Origin: Toxorhynchites rutilus septentrionalis
Lineage: Eukaryota; Arthropoda; Insecta; Diptera; Culicidae
Direction of reading: 5' to 3'
NCBI RefSeq assembly: GCF_029784135.1
Contig: NC_073746.1
Span: forward strand, 92,330,564-92,394,563
DNA length: 64,000 bases
Shown here: piece by piece, positions 1 to 9,564 of the stretch
Layout of the letters: each line of letters begins with the position of its first letter
Position numbering within the stretch: the stretch's first letter is position 1
Position numbers and translations under genes: made by a program
The notes under the pieces: model-generated
Seen by the model: the letters and a program-made list of their open reading frames with translations, nothing else
Told to the model about the DNA's origin: nothing
The model's database searches: none

Positions 1-2069
1 TTCGAAAAATTGCCTAAATGGCGACCATTTTTGTTAAAAATGACTTATTTTTATAAAAAATCGCTATTTAGAAGCTCATAAAAAATCGAAAAAATGAGAT
101 ATCAAATCGGCTATGACACGCTTTAGATAATCCATTTTTAAAGGCTGATAAAAAATTTCAGCCAAATCGGTCGAGTAGATCCTAAGATATTGATACCGCC
201 AGTTGAAAAAACACGGTATCAAGAAAACTCGTTTCAAAATTCGTACAGTAATACTATATCCCTTGAGGTGAGGTCATACTTTTGGCTGTAACTTTCCAAT
301 GAAATCAAATATCGAAAAGGGACATAAGCTTCCCAAAAATGCAAAAAAAAACAAAGTTCAATTTTTTCGATTTTCCAGACCGGGATCCCTCCTTAAGTTG
401 TTTTTATTCCAAATTTCACTAGCTGTACCCTGTACCAGTTGTGGCCCAATGTTTTTGTATGGTAGAGAAATGGGTAGCATAACAAAGCTTCATATGAGTT
501 TAATTTTGAAATACTTGTGAGTACATGATATTTTTTGTTTTTCCATTATAAACGAATATATCGAATAAAATTAAATGGATTTGAAAACATTTCCAAATAC
601 ATTTTTAGTTCACGATTTTCTAAACACTTGCAAAAAAAAAATGTTGATATTACATAGACGCCAGTAATAATCCAATCAACTTGATTAATTTCTTCCATTT
701 GATTCATATGGAATTCCAGTGGGACATTTTACTACAGAGATGCATTGTTTTGCATTGTTTTATGGCAGAGTTACAGTGTTACTCAAAATTTTAGATGAAA
801 AAATTCTCTGTCCACTCCGGAATATGATCGATCACGTGAATCGGAATTCCAAAGTGAAGATGAATCGCCATTAGCTCATCTTCACTTTGGAATTCCGATT
901 CACTTTTAGTCGGTAGCGCAATTCAAAACCTTTTCCGCCATAGTTCAGAGAATTTTCAGAGGGTATTCAAAGCGTATTAAGATATTTTATTATTTTTCAA
1001 ATGCTTATAGACCATTCTGCATTGATTGGCTAGATGACTTCCAAAGTGCACGCGGGGAAGAATTACATCAGACAACTCACGTTTCTTTGATTCCCAACTA
1101 TGAAATCGAGCTCAAATCTCAACTATGAAAGTTGAACATTTCTTGAGGCCCATTTTTTGCCTTAAATTGATCCCAATTCAAAAGTACGCTACATAGAACA
1201 ATTTAATTGAATTCATTTGAAAAATGAGAAAATTTTCCATAATATTCTGTTGTAGAACATTTTAAATAGTGAAAGATAACAATAGGAAAAACATTGTAGT
1301 GTCGAGGAAGGAATTGTAGAAGGGTTAGAGAGCTTTAATTTTGTTGGTTTTTGGGGGGGGAAATAATAAAACCCTTAAAAAACGAAAAATTTTAAGTATT
1401 TTTTCACTTCTAAAAGGCACTTCAATCAATCAATTCAAATGTTTTACAACTGCAATCTATGTGAAATTTTCTGAAAAAAATAGAATACTGGGTCAATTGA
1501 TTCATTGATTCGACTAGTGGTGCATGGATCATTTCACGCAAATAAAATATTAATCCCTAGAAATTTACGGGATTCCAATACTTTGAAAAATTCTAACTTT
1601 TCGAGAAAAGTAATGCGAAAAAATGATTTTATACGAAATTCTGCATGAAAAACTATACAGACATTATTATCCTAAGTCTAATTGTTCTCGAGAGCTCTAA
1701 ACAACCTCTATAGAAAATTGTATTTGACAAAAAAAACCATATGTGCAATATCAAGGAAACTTAACCATTATGGAATCGCTTATTTTTTATAGGTTTGAGC
1801 TAGGAACGTCTATGCATAGCCCGCAACCATAAAAGTTATAGGGTCATACAAAATATCTCGGTCGCTCACAGTTTACGTGAGTTATTTGTAGAATATGGAT
1901 TTCAGTGAAGAAGTTCAATGATATATGAAGCACTCTCAGGCAGCTCAATTCTTTTATTGATAAGTACGGAATACTCAAGTTGGGCGGAAAGTTTTAAAAT
2001 TCTTCAATATGGAACAGTTTTTATTTAATTTAGAATGTATCCGTGATTATATTTGAAAAAATATTAATT
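1..2069. other. AT-rich intergenic DNA without a recognisable gene
   Basis: No convincing reading frame: the longest is 73 codons and resembles nothing known. The stretch is AT-rich with many A and T runs. It holds a perfect 28-bp hairpin at 836-903 and, near 1140-1290, a segment resembling the internal part of the MITE at 38603-39136 (shared core 'AAAAAGTACGCTAC' or close variant). Confidence 0.6.
836..903. repeat. Perfect 28-bp inverted repeat with 12-nt loop
   Basis: The left arm (836-863) begins GTGAATCGGAATTCC. The right arm (876-903) is its exact reverse complement, and the loop is 864-875. All 28 base pairs match, which suggests recent origin, either by local snap-back duplication or as the core of a fold-back element. 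Function is unknown. Confidence 0.9.
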
Positions 2070-2175
2070 TTTCGTGTCCACGTGGACATAGTCTATACCC
2101 CTTGCCCCCTCTTCGTGGACAAGCATGGACATTTTCATACCCCCTACTCCCCCTAAAATTGTCCACGTGGTATGT
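2070..2175. repeat. CCACGTGG-rich short repeat block
   Basis: The block repeats variants of GTGGACA and GTCCACGTGG in both orientations, for example near 2076, 2133, 2160 and 2173. It sits immediately before the truncated retrotransposon. It may be a small inverted-repeat element or the flank into which the retrotransposon inserted. No coding potential. Confidence 0.4.
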
Positions 2176-3881
2176 GGACAGCCCCTAACTTAATTCATCA
2201 CCAACAATACGCATTCCGAAAGGGAAGAAGTACTTCGGATCATTTAGCAGCACTTGAGGTGAGCAAAAACCAGTACGCTCAAGCAGTTTTCCTAGATGTG
2301 TCAAAAGTCTACGACACAGCATGGAGAAGATTTATCCTAGAAAAGCTATGCGCATGGAAAAATGGTGGACTAATGGTGAAATATCTACAGGCATTCCTAT
2401 CACGGTGAACTTTTCGTGTCTTCACAAACGGTGAGTTTTCAGAAGAAAAATCGATGGAAATTGGTCTATGTCAAGGGTCAGTTTTGAGTGTGACACTGCA
2501 ATGAATGCAATGAATACAGTTGCGGAGAACATGTCTGATGGAGTAGAAGTTCTTATGTTTGCAGATGATGTGGTACTTATCTCGAGCGACAAAATACCAA
2601 CAAATATTCAAAAACGTTTAGGACGAGCATTACTTGTCATCCAGACCTGGAAAACTCTAACAGGATTTCGGATCTCAGCCGAAAAGAGTGCAACAGTTTT
2701 GTTTAGAAACAGCTGCACAATAAAATCGCATAATATGAGCACACTCAAACTGAATGACATAGCTATACCCCTCAAGAACAAGCACAAATGTCATGGCGTA
2801 ACTTTTGACCAATGTTTAACATTTCGAGAGGGAAGAAACTAAAGCGGCTTGCCAACAAAGAGTTCAATTTCTACGATTCAAGAGCTTGGGGAGGGGACAG
2901 AAATACCCTCATACGACTCTATCGCACTACAATTTTAGAAAAAATGATCCAAGCTGCACCAATTATTTTGTCAATGAGTGATTCAATACTGCGTAAATTA
3001 GAAATTGTTCATAATACAGGCCTACGAGTAGTTTGCGGGGCTTTTCGTACGAGCCCTATCATTAGTATACAAGCCGAAACCGGCATACCAAATGTAAAAG
3101 TCTATTAGAGCAAAGATCTGCTATTTTTGCAGCAAGGAAAGCAGCACAGGGATCGAATCGAAGAGTGAATCTAAGCGATACTGAAACAAGTAGCATCAGT
3201 AGTTCAGGAGAAGAATGGAACTGTAGTACACCAAGTGTTCCTCATAACGTGATATATAGAGGAAATGCTGTTCTGGAAAATTTGGAGATTATATTGCCGC
3301 CAACGGATATATTTATTCAACCAAAAAAGTCTGGCTGTGAAGGAAGCATTGATTTGGGTTTCAGATCAGAACCGGGTTGGTGCATACCTAATTTGCACAG
3401 ATTCCTTAAGTGTAATAACCGCACTAGCTAAAAACAAGGTATCAACCTGAAACATATCGAAAGTAATGGAACAACTATCACATTCTGCTGGGTGCCTAGC
3501 CATATTGAAATTGCTGGAAATGAACGAGCTGACTATGAAGCAAAGCAATCTTTACAATATGAAATTGAAATAAATAGGTTCAAGAAAACAAGACGTTGTG
3601 TTAGCCAGATTGCGTATTGGACACACCCAAGTAACCCACAGTTATATCCTGGAGAAGAAGAAAATGCCAAAATGCAAGTGGTGCAACGACCAACTCATGG
3701 TCAACCACATCATCCACGAGAGTCAAGCGTCGAAAAACGCTAGGAAATTGTATGAAATTCCCCCGAATCTGCGTGAAGCCTTGGCGGATGATAAACATAG
3801 AGCAACGAAACTGTTATTATTTGTTGAAAAAATAGGATTCATTGATTCGATATAACATTGGTGTTTTGGTGTATTATATAT
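2176..3881 (+). pseudogene. Decayed I-type non-LTR retrotransposon (reverse transcriptase plus RNase H)
   Basis: This is a 5'-truncated element broken into several frames. The first piece (2172-2408) has the reverse-transcriptase motif YAFRKGRSTSDHL followed by FLDVSKVYDTAW. The next (2468-2842) carries the catalytic FADDVVL motif and the thumb. Pieces from 2812 to 3450 continue into RNase H (TDSLSVITAL). The piece from 3492 has the RNase H C-terminal signature VPSHIEIAGNERAD. The last piece (3598-3855) has a CxxC-type zinc motif (CKWCND) and a C-terminal tail ending at a TAA. RT followed by RNase H is typical of the I group. At least five frame changes or stops show it is dead. A Tigger transposon sits directly after it at a TA. 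Confidence 0.85.
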
Positions 3882-3883
3882 TA

Positions 3884-3910
3884 CAGTCAACTCTCCCTAA
3901 CTCGATATCC
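3884..3910. repeat. Left terminal inverted repeat of the Tigger element
   Basis: It starts CAGTCAACTCTCCCTAACTC and pairs with the right end (about 6182-6208), which reads inward CAGTCAACTCTCCCTTACTC. The first 15 bases are identical. Transposase is expected to bind and cut here. Confidence 0.88.
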
Positions 3911-4275
3911 AAGGGACCATCGAGTTAGGGAGGTATCGAGATACAGAACATTTTTTCATATTTTTTTTATGCCACAAATTGCAAATATATGATGTTAGGG
4001 TAAGTGTCCCAATATTAGGGCTTACAAATATGACCCAATTAGGAATAAACCAATTATGGTACATGGGGTTTACTATAATTGGTACCATTGCGTATACAGG
4101 ATATTACTATAATTGATTTGTTTTTGTGCATTAGTACATTTACCCTATATGTACTAATGTGCATGTACTATTATACATTCTTTTCTCAAATTTTAATATA
4201 AATTTAAAATACATAAGATGTTTGTTTAGTAGGCCAATTTTATTGTAAAATGGAATTGGAAATGGAAAAGGTAAT

Positions 4276-5925
4276 TCAAACTAAATTGTAACGATCACAC
4301 AGGAACTGTTCAATCGCAAAGAAATGTTCAAATAGTTTCACGGGAACATTTTCAGTTGATTGCAATATTTCGGACATATTCTTTAGGTTCGATTTAACGT
4401 TCGAAGGTGTAATTTCAAAACAATCAGCTGAAACTTCCTGAACCTCCTCTAACTCCATAGGACTACTATTTTCAACATTTTTTTCAGCTTCTTCAACACT
4501 TTCCAGTATATCGGTATCAGTCATTAGATCACAGCAAATCACGTTTTGATCCATTTCGCAATATTCATCAAGTGACGATGAACAATCGAATGGTACTGCA
4601 CTGTCGACAGCAGCAAGCTCACGACGCATTAATTCTGCCAGCGGAATATCATCATCATCATTTATGGAAAATCCGGCTTTCCTGAAGCAATTTTGAACAG
4701 TCTCAGATTTAACCTTGTTTATCCAAGAGCGTGAAAGTAATTCAATTGCATCCAATACCGATATATCTGAAGGGTCCTAGAGTATATTTGAATACAGTAT
4801 GAGTGCTGAATAACATGAATGTAAAAAGGAAAAAAATACCGTTGTATCCTCCATTACTAGCAGTCTTCGTTTTACTAATTCATGACGATAGTACTGTTTC
4901 AGGTTCTTGATTATGCCCAAGTCCATCGGCTGAACTACGGAAGTAGAGTTTGGTGGAAAAAACTGCAAATTTATCGATTTAAGCTTTGGTTGGAGAGATT
5001 TTGGGTGCGCTGTACAATTATCAACGAACATGACCACCTTTGAGGAGAAAGAGATATAAGTATGATACATTCCCATTACACATAATTCCCGAATCAATAC
5101 CTTTCTATTTTCTTTGGAAAATCTTTCGTCAAGTTGCATAATCCATTTCTCAAAAAGAATAGAGGTCATCCAGGCCTTGGTGTTACTCTCGTATATCACT
5201 GGTAATGATTTCTTCTTTTTGAAACATCGTGGGTTTTTACTCTTTCCAATGACCAGCAATGGTAGTACATCGCTTCCGTCCATGTTGGTTGCACACATGA
5301 CTGTCAGACGTTGTTTCGAATATTTTCCTCCGTGGCAAGTTTCTGATCGAAATTCAAATGTTTTGTCTGGCAAACATTTGTAGAAAAGTCCTGTTTCGTC
5401 TGCATTGTAGATATCACGTGCATCATACTCGGCGATTATACTGGGTAGGGTTTGCGAAATCCAGTTGTCCGTTACACTGAGATCTACACTGGCACTCTCG
5501 CAACATAGCTTCCGAAATGTCATCTTTTGCCGTTTTAAAAATTTACTTAGCCATCCAGAACTTCCTTTAAAATTGGGAATTCCCAGTTTCTGGGCAAATT
5601 CGCAAGCCTTCTCCCGAAGAATAAAACCTGAGAGAGGTAAATTATTCTGACAAAATGATTGATTGACAAAAATTTCCACTGACCGTTCCAGCTTCTCGTT
5701 CCCAACCAACCTTATACGCTTTTTGTCCACATTCAATTTTCCCATCCGATGCCATTTTTCCTTTTGCTTGAATAGTGTTGACACCGTACTTTGTGCAATA
5801 CTGAAATCTTTTGCAACTTCAGACACCTTTCGCCCATACTTTTCGACCTGCTCGATGATGCTCAAACGTTGCGCTATGGTTAGCGTTTTAATCGTTCGCT
5901 TGAAAGGTTTTCCCTGGTTTTCCAT
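4276..5925 (-). CDS. Tigger/pogo transposase, three exons, 507 aa, apparently intact
   Basis: This is the DNA-cutting enzyme of the element. Exon 1 (5925-5101, 275 codons) starts at ATG. It carries a CENP-B N-type helix-turn-helix (about residues 12-58, with AQRLSIIEQVEKYGRKVSEV), a second CENP-B-type DNA-binding domain (about 78-135) and the first catalytic Asp (D176 in NADETGLF). Exon 2 (5037-4840, 66 codons) has the second Asp (D281 in FVDNCTAHP) and the third (D314 in QPMDLG), giving DD32D spacing. Exon 3 (4776-4276) encodes the rest, including an acidic stretch, and ends at TAA. Two introns, 5100-5038 and 4839-4777, are each 63 nt, start GT and end AG, and keep the frame. The first intron has no stop codon, so an unspliced read-through form is possible. 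Without splicing, the second intron terminates translation. No frameshift or lost catalytic residue is visible. Confidence 0.9.
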
Positions 5926-6023
5926 ACTTGAAAAAAAAATCGTATTATGAACACTTCGTCTTCACTTTCAAGAGCAATTGAAATGACAGCTAGAAACGCA
6001 CAAAAACAAGTACGCGAAAATCA

Positions 6024-6208
6024 ATCGAGTTAGCGAGGTAAAAATCCATGGAAAAATGAAACAAAGCCCATCGAGTAAGAGAGGCATCGAGTAAGGGAGG
6101 TATCGAGTTAGGGAGAGAAGAATGCATGTAAAATCAAAGGTGCCATGAAATTCATCGAGTTAGGGAAAATATCGAGTTACAGAACATCGAGTAAGGGAGA
6201 GTTGACTG
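6024..6208. repeat. Right end of Tigger: terminal repeat plus seven ATCGAG subterminal repeats
   Basis: ATCGAGTTAGGGA or close variants start at 6024, 6070, 6086, 6102, 6154, 6171 and 6186. Two same-orientation copies occur at the left end (3919 and 3935). Such arrays are plausible binding sites for the CENP-B-like DNA-binding domain of the transposase; this role is inferred. Confidence 0.8.
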
Positions 6209-6304
6209 TATAATGTCTTTGTGAAAACAATCAGAAATGAAAATGTGGACCCGAATGACGAACGTTAAAAGGTCCACTGCAAATAAAGATTTACAAAAAA
6301 AATC

Positions 6305-6813
6305 CCATATGTTCTATAATTACATAGTGACAAGCGTTGTTAGACCATTTGATGTTTGCGCCAACGAAATTTATTTTTGTTCGAAAGTGGAAATTGATTT
6401 TAATGTGATAAAACGCACTCCTTTATCGTCTACTATCTATATAAAAAATTGGATCGCCGAATGTGTTGATAAGAGCAAAACTCGAAGAAGGAATTATCCG
6501 ATTTAGAGCTATCTTCTTTCTATCATATTTTCTGTATCAAACATTCATTCGATGTAACGGAGAAACATGTTATTTGCAAGTGATTGAAAACGAGAATCGT
6601 GTCTGAAAATAATCTGATATTATAATGACGAGTTTTGGTGGAAGTCTTAGGGAATTTATATTAAAAGTAAATTGTAAAGTGTCAATTAGAAGATGAATCA
6701 ATGAACAGTTCTGCGATTGGACCCATGATCGTAAGTGAGAAAACGTGAATGTTTGAAGGTATTGATAACAAAAAATTAATTTTGGGCGGGACGAAGTTTG
6801 TCGGGTCAGCTAG
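6305..6813 (+). mobile_element. Helitron-type element, non-autonomous copy ending in CTAG
   Basis: The 3' end reads GACGAAGTTTGTCGGGTCAGCTAG followed by T; CTAG followed by T is the end expected of a Helitron. A short imperfect hairpin (GACGAA/TTTGTC) sits just before the end. The body (tctactatctat onward) matches 32995-33383 and partly 47930-48053, 51599-51845 and, reversed, 13880-14070. The upstream part (about 6305-6425) matches 29190-29303. No Rep/helicase coding remains, and the 5' end is not certain. Confidence 0.75.
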
Positions 6814-8890
6814 TTACATATAATTTAATAAAACCAACTAAATCTGGATATATTTAATTAATTCTCTCGTACTTCTGTACGATGACCATGGAATATTTTA
6901 CAAACATTTGTTATAAAACAATTCAACGACGTACACTGCATTAAGACTTTTGTAATTAATACTTTTGCTCACGACTAAATACACCCAGCTTCGTCCCTGG
7001 TTATTACCCTCAGCGGTCGACCTGCGCCCGCTAACCTCACGGTGCCGGACAGGTTCAGTGCGAGAGCCATTCACCGGGGCAACCAACTGCATGCATCGGT
7101 ACCATTTCGCTGCACGTGGAATCTTATATTTCATATTTATCGTGCATTAATAATTTTAACGATTGAGAACGTTCACATCACGGAGCTAATTCAATCAATT
7201 TATTACGAGTTGTGTTATTCATTTGGCATCACTCATACAGTAGTGCCATAGCGAACAAAACCACAATGTGCTGTTAAATACCAGCGCGCAGCGTTTACAG
7301 CTGGCAGGTATGGGTGAGCCTATCTTTGGAAATCTGGAATCTCCTCGAACACAGTTTCCAAACAACGACGGTCCGAAGTCAGATACCAAGACTGATGGCT
7401 TCATTAGAGGAGTGCCGTTTCTAATAGGTGAACCTCTCCTGAACCTGCTCGTTCAATGCTTAGTGGTGATAGGCTTCAAAGAGATCTTTGGGATAGAGAA
7501 ATAATGGCTGTATTTATGCATAAAATTCAAATTAGCTCTTTGGCGCCTTACAACTGAAAGGGGTGTGAGGTAACCGGCGAGGTCTGATACTCGTATGTAT
7601 CTCTCCTTGAAGATAAATATTCAGATGTTGTGTTGATTGATAGTTTCCGCTCCATTTGGGAGTTTTAATTGGCGAGAAGCACTGCGAGGCGGTTATTTAT
7701 TATCTCCATAGGTGGTGATTTCTCGCGAGACAAGTCACTGACGTGGTTTATTCTTGAATATCAAATGAAGCGTATCTTGAAAATGGAACAATCATTTTGA
7801 TACCCTTTTCTATATTATTCTGATAATTAACTTTGACGAAAACAGTCTTCAAGGCCACTCACCTTATCACGCTGGAATTTAACACCGAGCTGCAATCTCA
7901 CACCCGGAATGTTTAACACCACGCGAAGATCTAGCAGTGAACCAAAATATGCGTTAACTGTGTATTCTGCTTTGACAGCCACGTGTGGTTTGGCAATAAT
8001 TCAGCCCCAAAACAGCTCAGCTCTCGTGCTGCTGTTCGCAACATTCGCTACCGTGCTGAATGAGAAGCAAGTGATTTGCCGGGGCAAAGTTTCCCATGAA
8101 TATCCCGCAGTCGAATCCAACGGTGGTGGAAAACTCTACGGGCCATTATTTTTATTTGTTTTTCCACCGTCAAACCAAACGTACAAATATTTAACTCATC
8201 GTCCAATGCTGTATTCTAAATTTAAATTCACACACACAGAGGGTCATTCGTATTCAAGTTTAAGCTGTGTAACCAACCCAGAAAGCAATCTGTTCTAATT
8301 ATTGGCCGAAGAGACCACTTCTGGTGTGGAAAGTGCGCGAAGGTGGCCCCCTTACTCAAACTTGCTGCCGGGGAATCTTGGCGTCACTGCAGTACAGCAT
8401 CAGCGTCAGACTGAGACGATTATTTAGAAAGTGATAAATCACATTAATCTCGGAGTGAAGCGGCCAATTGGTTGCATACTTGCTGGTACCGTAGACCGGT
8501 GTGAGCTGAGGCTGATAGAAATGCGATTTGAAGTAGAATTCAGTAAAGGTAGAACCTGGATTTTTTGGTGATCTCTTAATGTAATCAATGTACTTCGAGG
8601 ACTACTGGAATTGGTTGCATGAAACACATAATATGCAACAACCACATGACATATGACATAATTATATCGAATTTGATGAAAGGATTTTTTTTTTCGACCA
8701 CCGTAAAATTTTATAATTACCTCGACACAAGTTCGAACGATTTTGAAGAACAAATGTAATATCATTTTTCTCTGTTTACAACGAATTTTGTTCCCTATGG
8801 ATATTCTAGCACCACTCATGTTTTTTGGATATGGTTTACTTTCTGGTATCTTGAGCGTTTCCCTAAACGTAAATTTTAATTTTACACATT
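6814..8890. other. Unique, moderately GC-rich non-coding DNA
   Basis: The region is less AT-rich than its surroundings and matches no other part of the window. Reading frames up to 129 codons exist (for example 7909-8298) but show no domain, codon periodicity or neighbour support. It may be host intergenic or intronic DNA with conserved non-coding elements. Confidence 0.5.
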
Positions 8891-8963
8891 ATATTGGGTT
8901 ACCCGAAAAGTAATTGCCGATGTTTTAATTACAAATAAAATACATTTTTTTGGCCATAGAATG
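8891..8963. mobile_element. Possible mariner terminal-repeat fragment
   Basis: The text from about 8895 reads TTGGGTTACCCGAAAAGTAA, resembling the terminal repeats of mariner elements (TTAGGTTG-type start, then AAAAGTAATTGC). No second end and no transposase remnant was found nearby. Confidence 0.35.
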
Positions 8964-9097
8964 AACGCATTAAGATGGGATGTGCAGTCTCATGTTTTAA
9001 AATATTTTACGAACCAAATTTTATCTTGGTGTGCAGAAATAGTGGTCAAAAATATCTGTAAGGAATGAAAAATCAATTTCTTCCTGTTTTTTCATAG
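8964..9097 (+). repeat. 134-bp direct repeat, left copy (candidate long target-site duplication)
   Basis: It starts AACGCATTAAGATGGGATGT and ends TTTTTTCATAG. The same sequence recurs at 12453-12582 with one substitution and one 4-nt gap. The match begins and ends sharply at the borders of the ROMO1/R4 composite, as expected for a target-site duplication. Its last bases resemble a 3' splice site (pyrimidine tract then TAG), so an intron origin is the main alternative. Confidence 0.85.
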
Positions 9098-9240
9098 GTC
9101 TCATAAACAAGACGATTACGTGATTGCATCGCGCAAATTGTGCGGTGAAGTCAAATTAGCATTCACTTTTAACTTCACGATTAAACGTCGTTGTTTGCGA
9201 TTTTCACCGGGAAGCAGACCAATACAAACGAAAGAGCACA

Positions 9241-9486
9241 ATGCCGGCAGTACCAGGAAGTGTCTACGGTCAGAGTCAGCAGCCCTCCTGTTTTGATCGA
9301 ATGAAAACTGGTTTCACTATCGGATTTTGTGTGGGAATGGCCAGTGGTGCTCTGTTTGGAGGATTTTCAGCATTGAGGTATGGACTTCGTGGACGTGAGC
9401 TTATCAACAATGTCGGAAAAGTTATGATTCAGGGTGGAGGAACGTTTGGTACTTTCATGGCAATTGGAACAGGCATTAGGTGTTAA
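9241..9486 (+). CDS. ROMO1: ROMO1, reactive oxygen species modulator 1 (81 aa, intact retrocopy or native gene)
   Basis: ROMO1 is a small, nearly universal mitochondrial inner-membrane protein linked to reactive-oxygen production, cristae shape and protein import. The 81-aa product matches the family length (79 aa in mammals). It shows the family signatures [25 protein letters not shown] and [11 protein letters not shown], and ends GIRC. Conserved cysteines are at 17 and 81. A Gly-rich hydrophobic helix spans about residues 22-44 and a second about 55-78. There is no cleavable signal; family members use internal targeting. The ATG is preceded by AGCACA and is the only sensible start. The frame has no disabling change. 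The lack of introns and the own poly(A) tail argue for a retrocopy; whether it is transcribed is unknown, since a promoter would have to come from the new site. Confidence 0.93.
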   Translation: MPAVPGSVYGQSQQPSCFDRMKTGFTIGFCVGMASGALFGGFSALRYGLRGRELINNVGKVMIQGGGTFGTFMAIGTGIRC

Positions 9487-9528
9487 AATGATTAGAAGCT
9501 CGATAAATCAATGTGTGAAGAAAAAGGC

Positions 9529-9534
9529 AATAAA
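9529..9534 (+). promoter_or_regulatory. Polyadenylation signal AATAAA of the ROMO1 transcript
   Basis: AATAAA lies 40 nt after the stop codon, and the A18 run starts 13 nt downstream, at the normal cleavage distance. Confidence 0.85.
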
Positions 9535-9546
9535 AAATATCAAAGC

Positions 9547-9564
9547 AAAAAAAAAAAAAAAAAA
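9547..9564 (+). repeat. A18 tract at the ROMO1/R4 junction
   Basis: Eighteen adenines follow ...ATATCAAAGC and precede GTTTAGGATACC of the retrotransposon. It is best read as the fossil poly(A) tail of the ROMO1 mRNA onto which reverse transcription jumped. Confidence 0.8.

Larger units (their letters stand above)
3884..6208 (-). mobile_element. Complete Tigger/pogo-type DNA transposon, 2,325 bp
   Basis: The element is flanked by TA on both sides (3882-3883 and 6209-6210). Both ends begin CAGTCAACTCTCCCT read inward, which is the CAG start expected of pogo/Tigger terminal inverted repeats. The transposase lies on the minus strand with about 280 bp of leader and about 390 bp of 3' sequence. 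Repeated ATCGAG(T)TA motifs crowd both ends. The intact ends, target duplication and open transposase suggest a young copy. It landed at the end of a much older I-type remnant. Confidence 0.93.
9098..9546 (+). mobile_element. Processed (retrotransposed) copy of ROMO1 mRNA
   Basis: The segment has the form of a cDNA: about 143 nt of 5' UTR, an intronless 81-codon reading frame, a 60-nt 3' UTR with AATAAA at 9529-9534, then A18 starting 13 nt later. Genomic DNA would not normally continue with a poly(A) tail at the cleavage position. The tail is followed directly by R4/Dong-type sequence. Confidence 0.75.

Noticed and set aside
7909..8298. 129-codon frame
   Set aside because: No similarity to known proteins and no gene context.
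8895..8930. Complete mariner element around the ROMO1/R4 locus
   Set aside because: Only one terminal-repeat-like stretch is visible; no opposite end or transposase remnant was found within several kilobases.
9241..9486. ROMO1 as the undisturbed native gene
   Set aside because: Not fully excluded, but the A18 directly after the polyadenylation site, fusion to retrotransposon sequence and outer direct repeats fit a retrocopy better.
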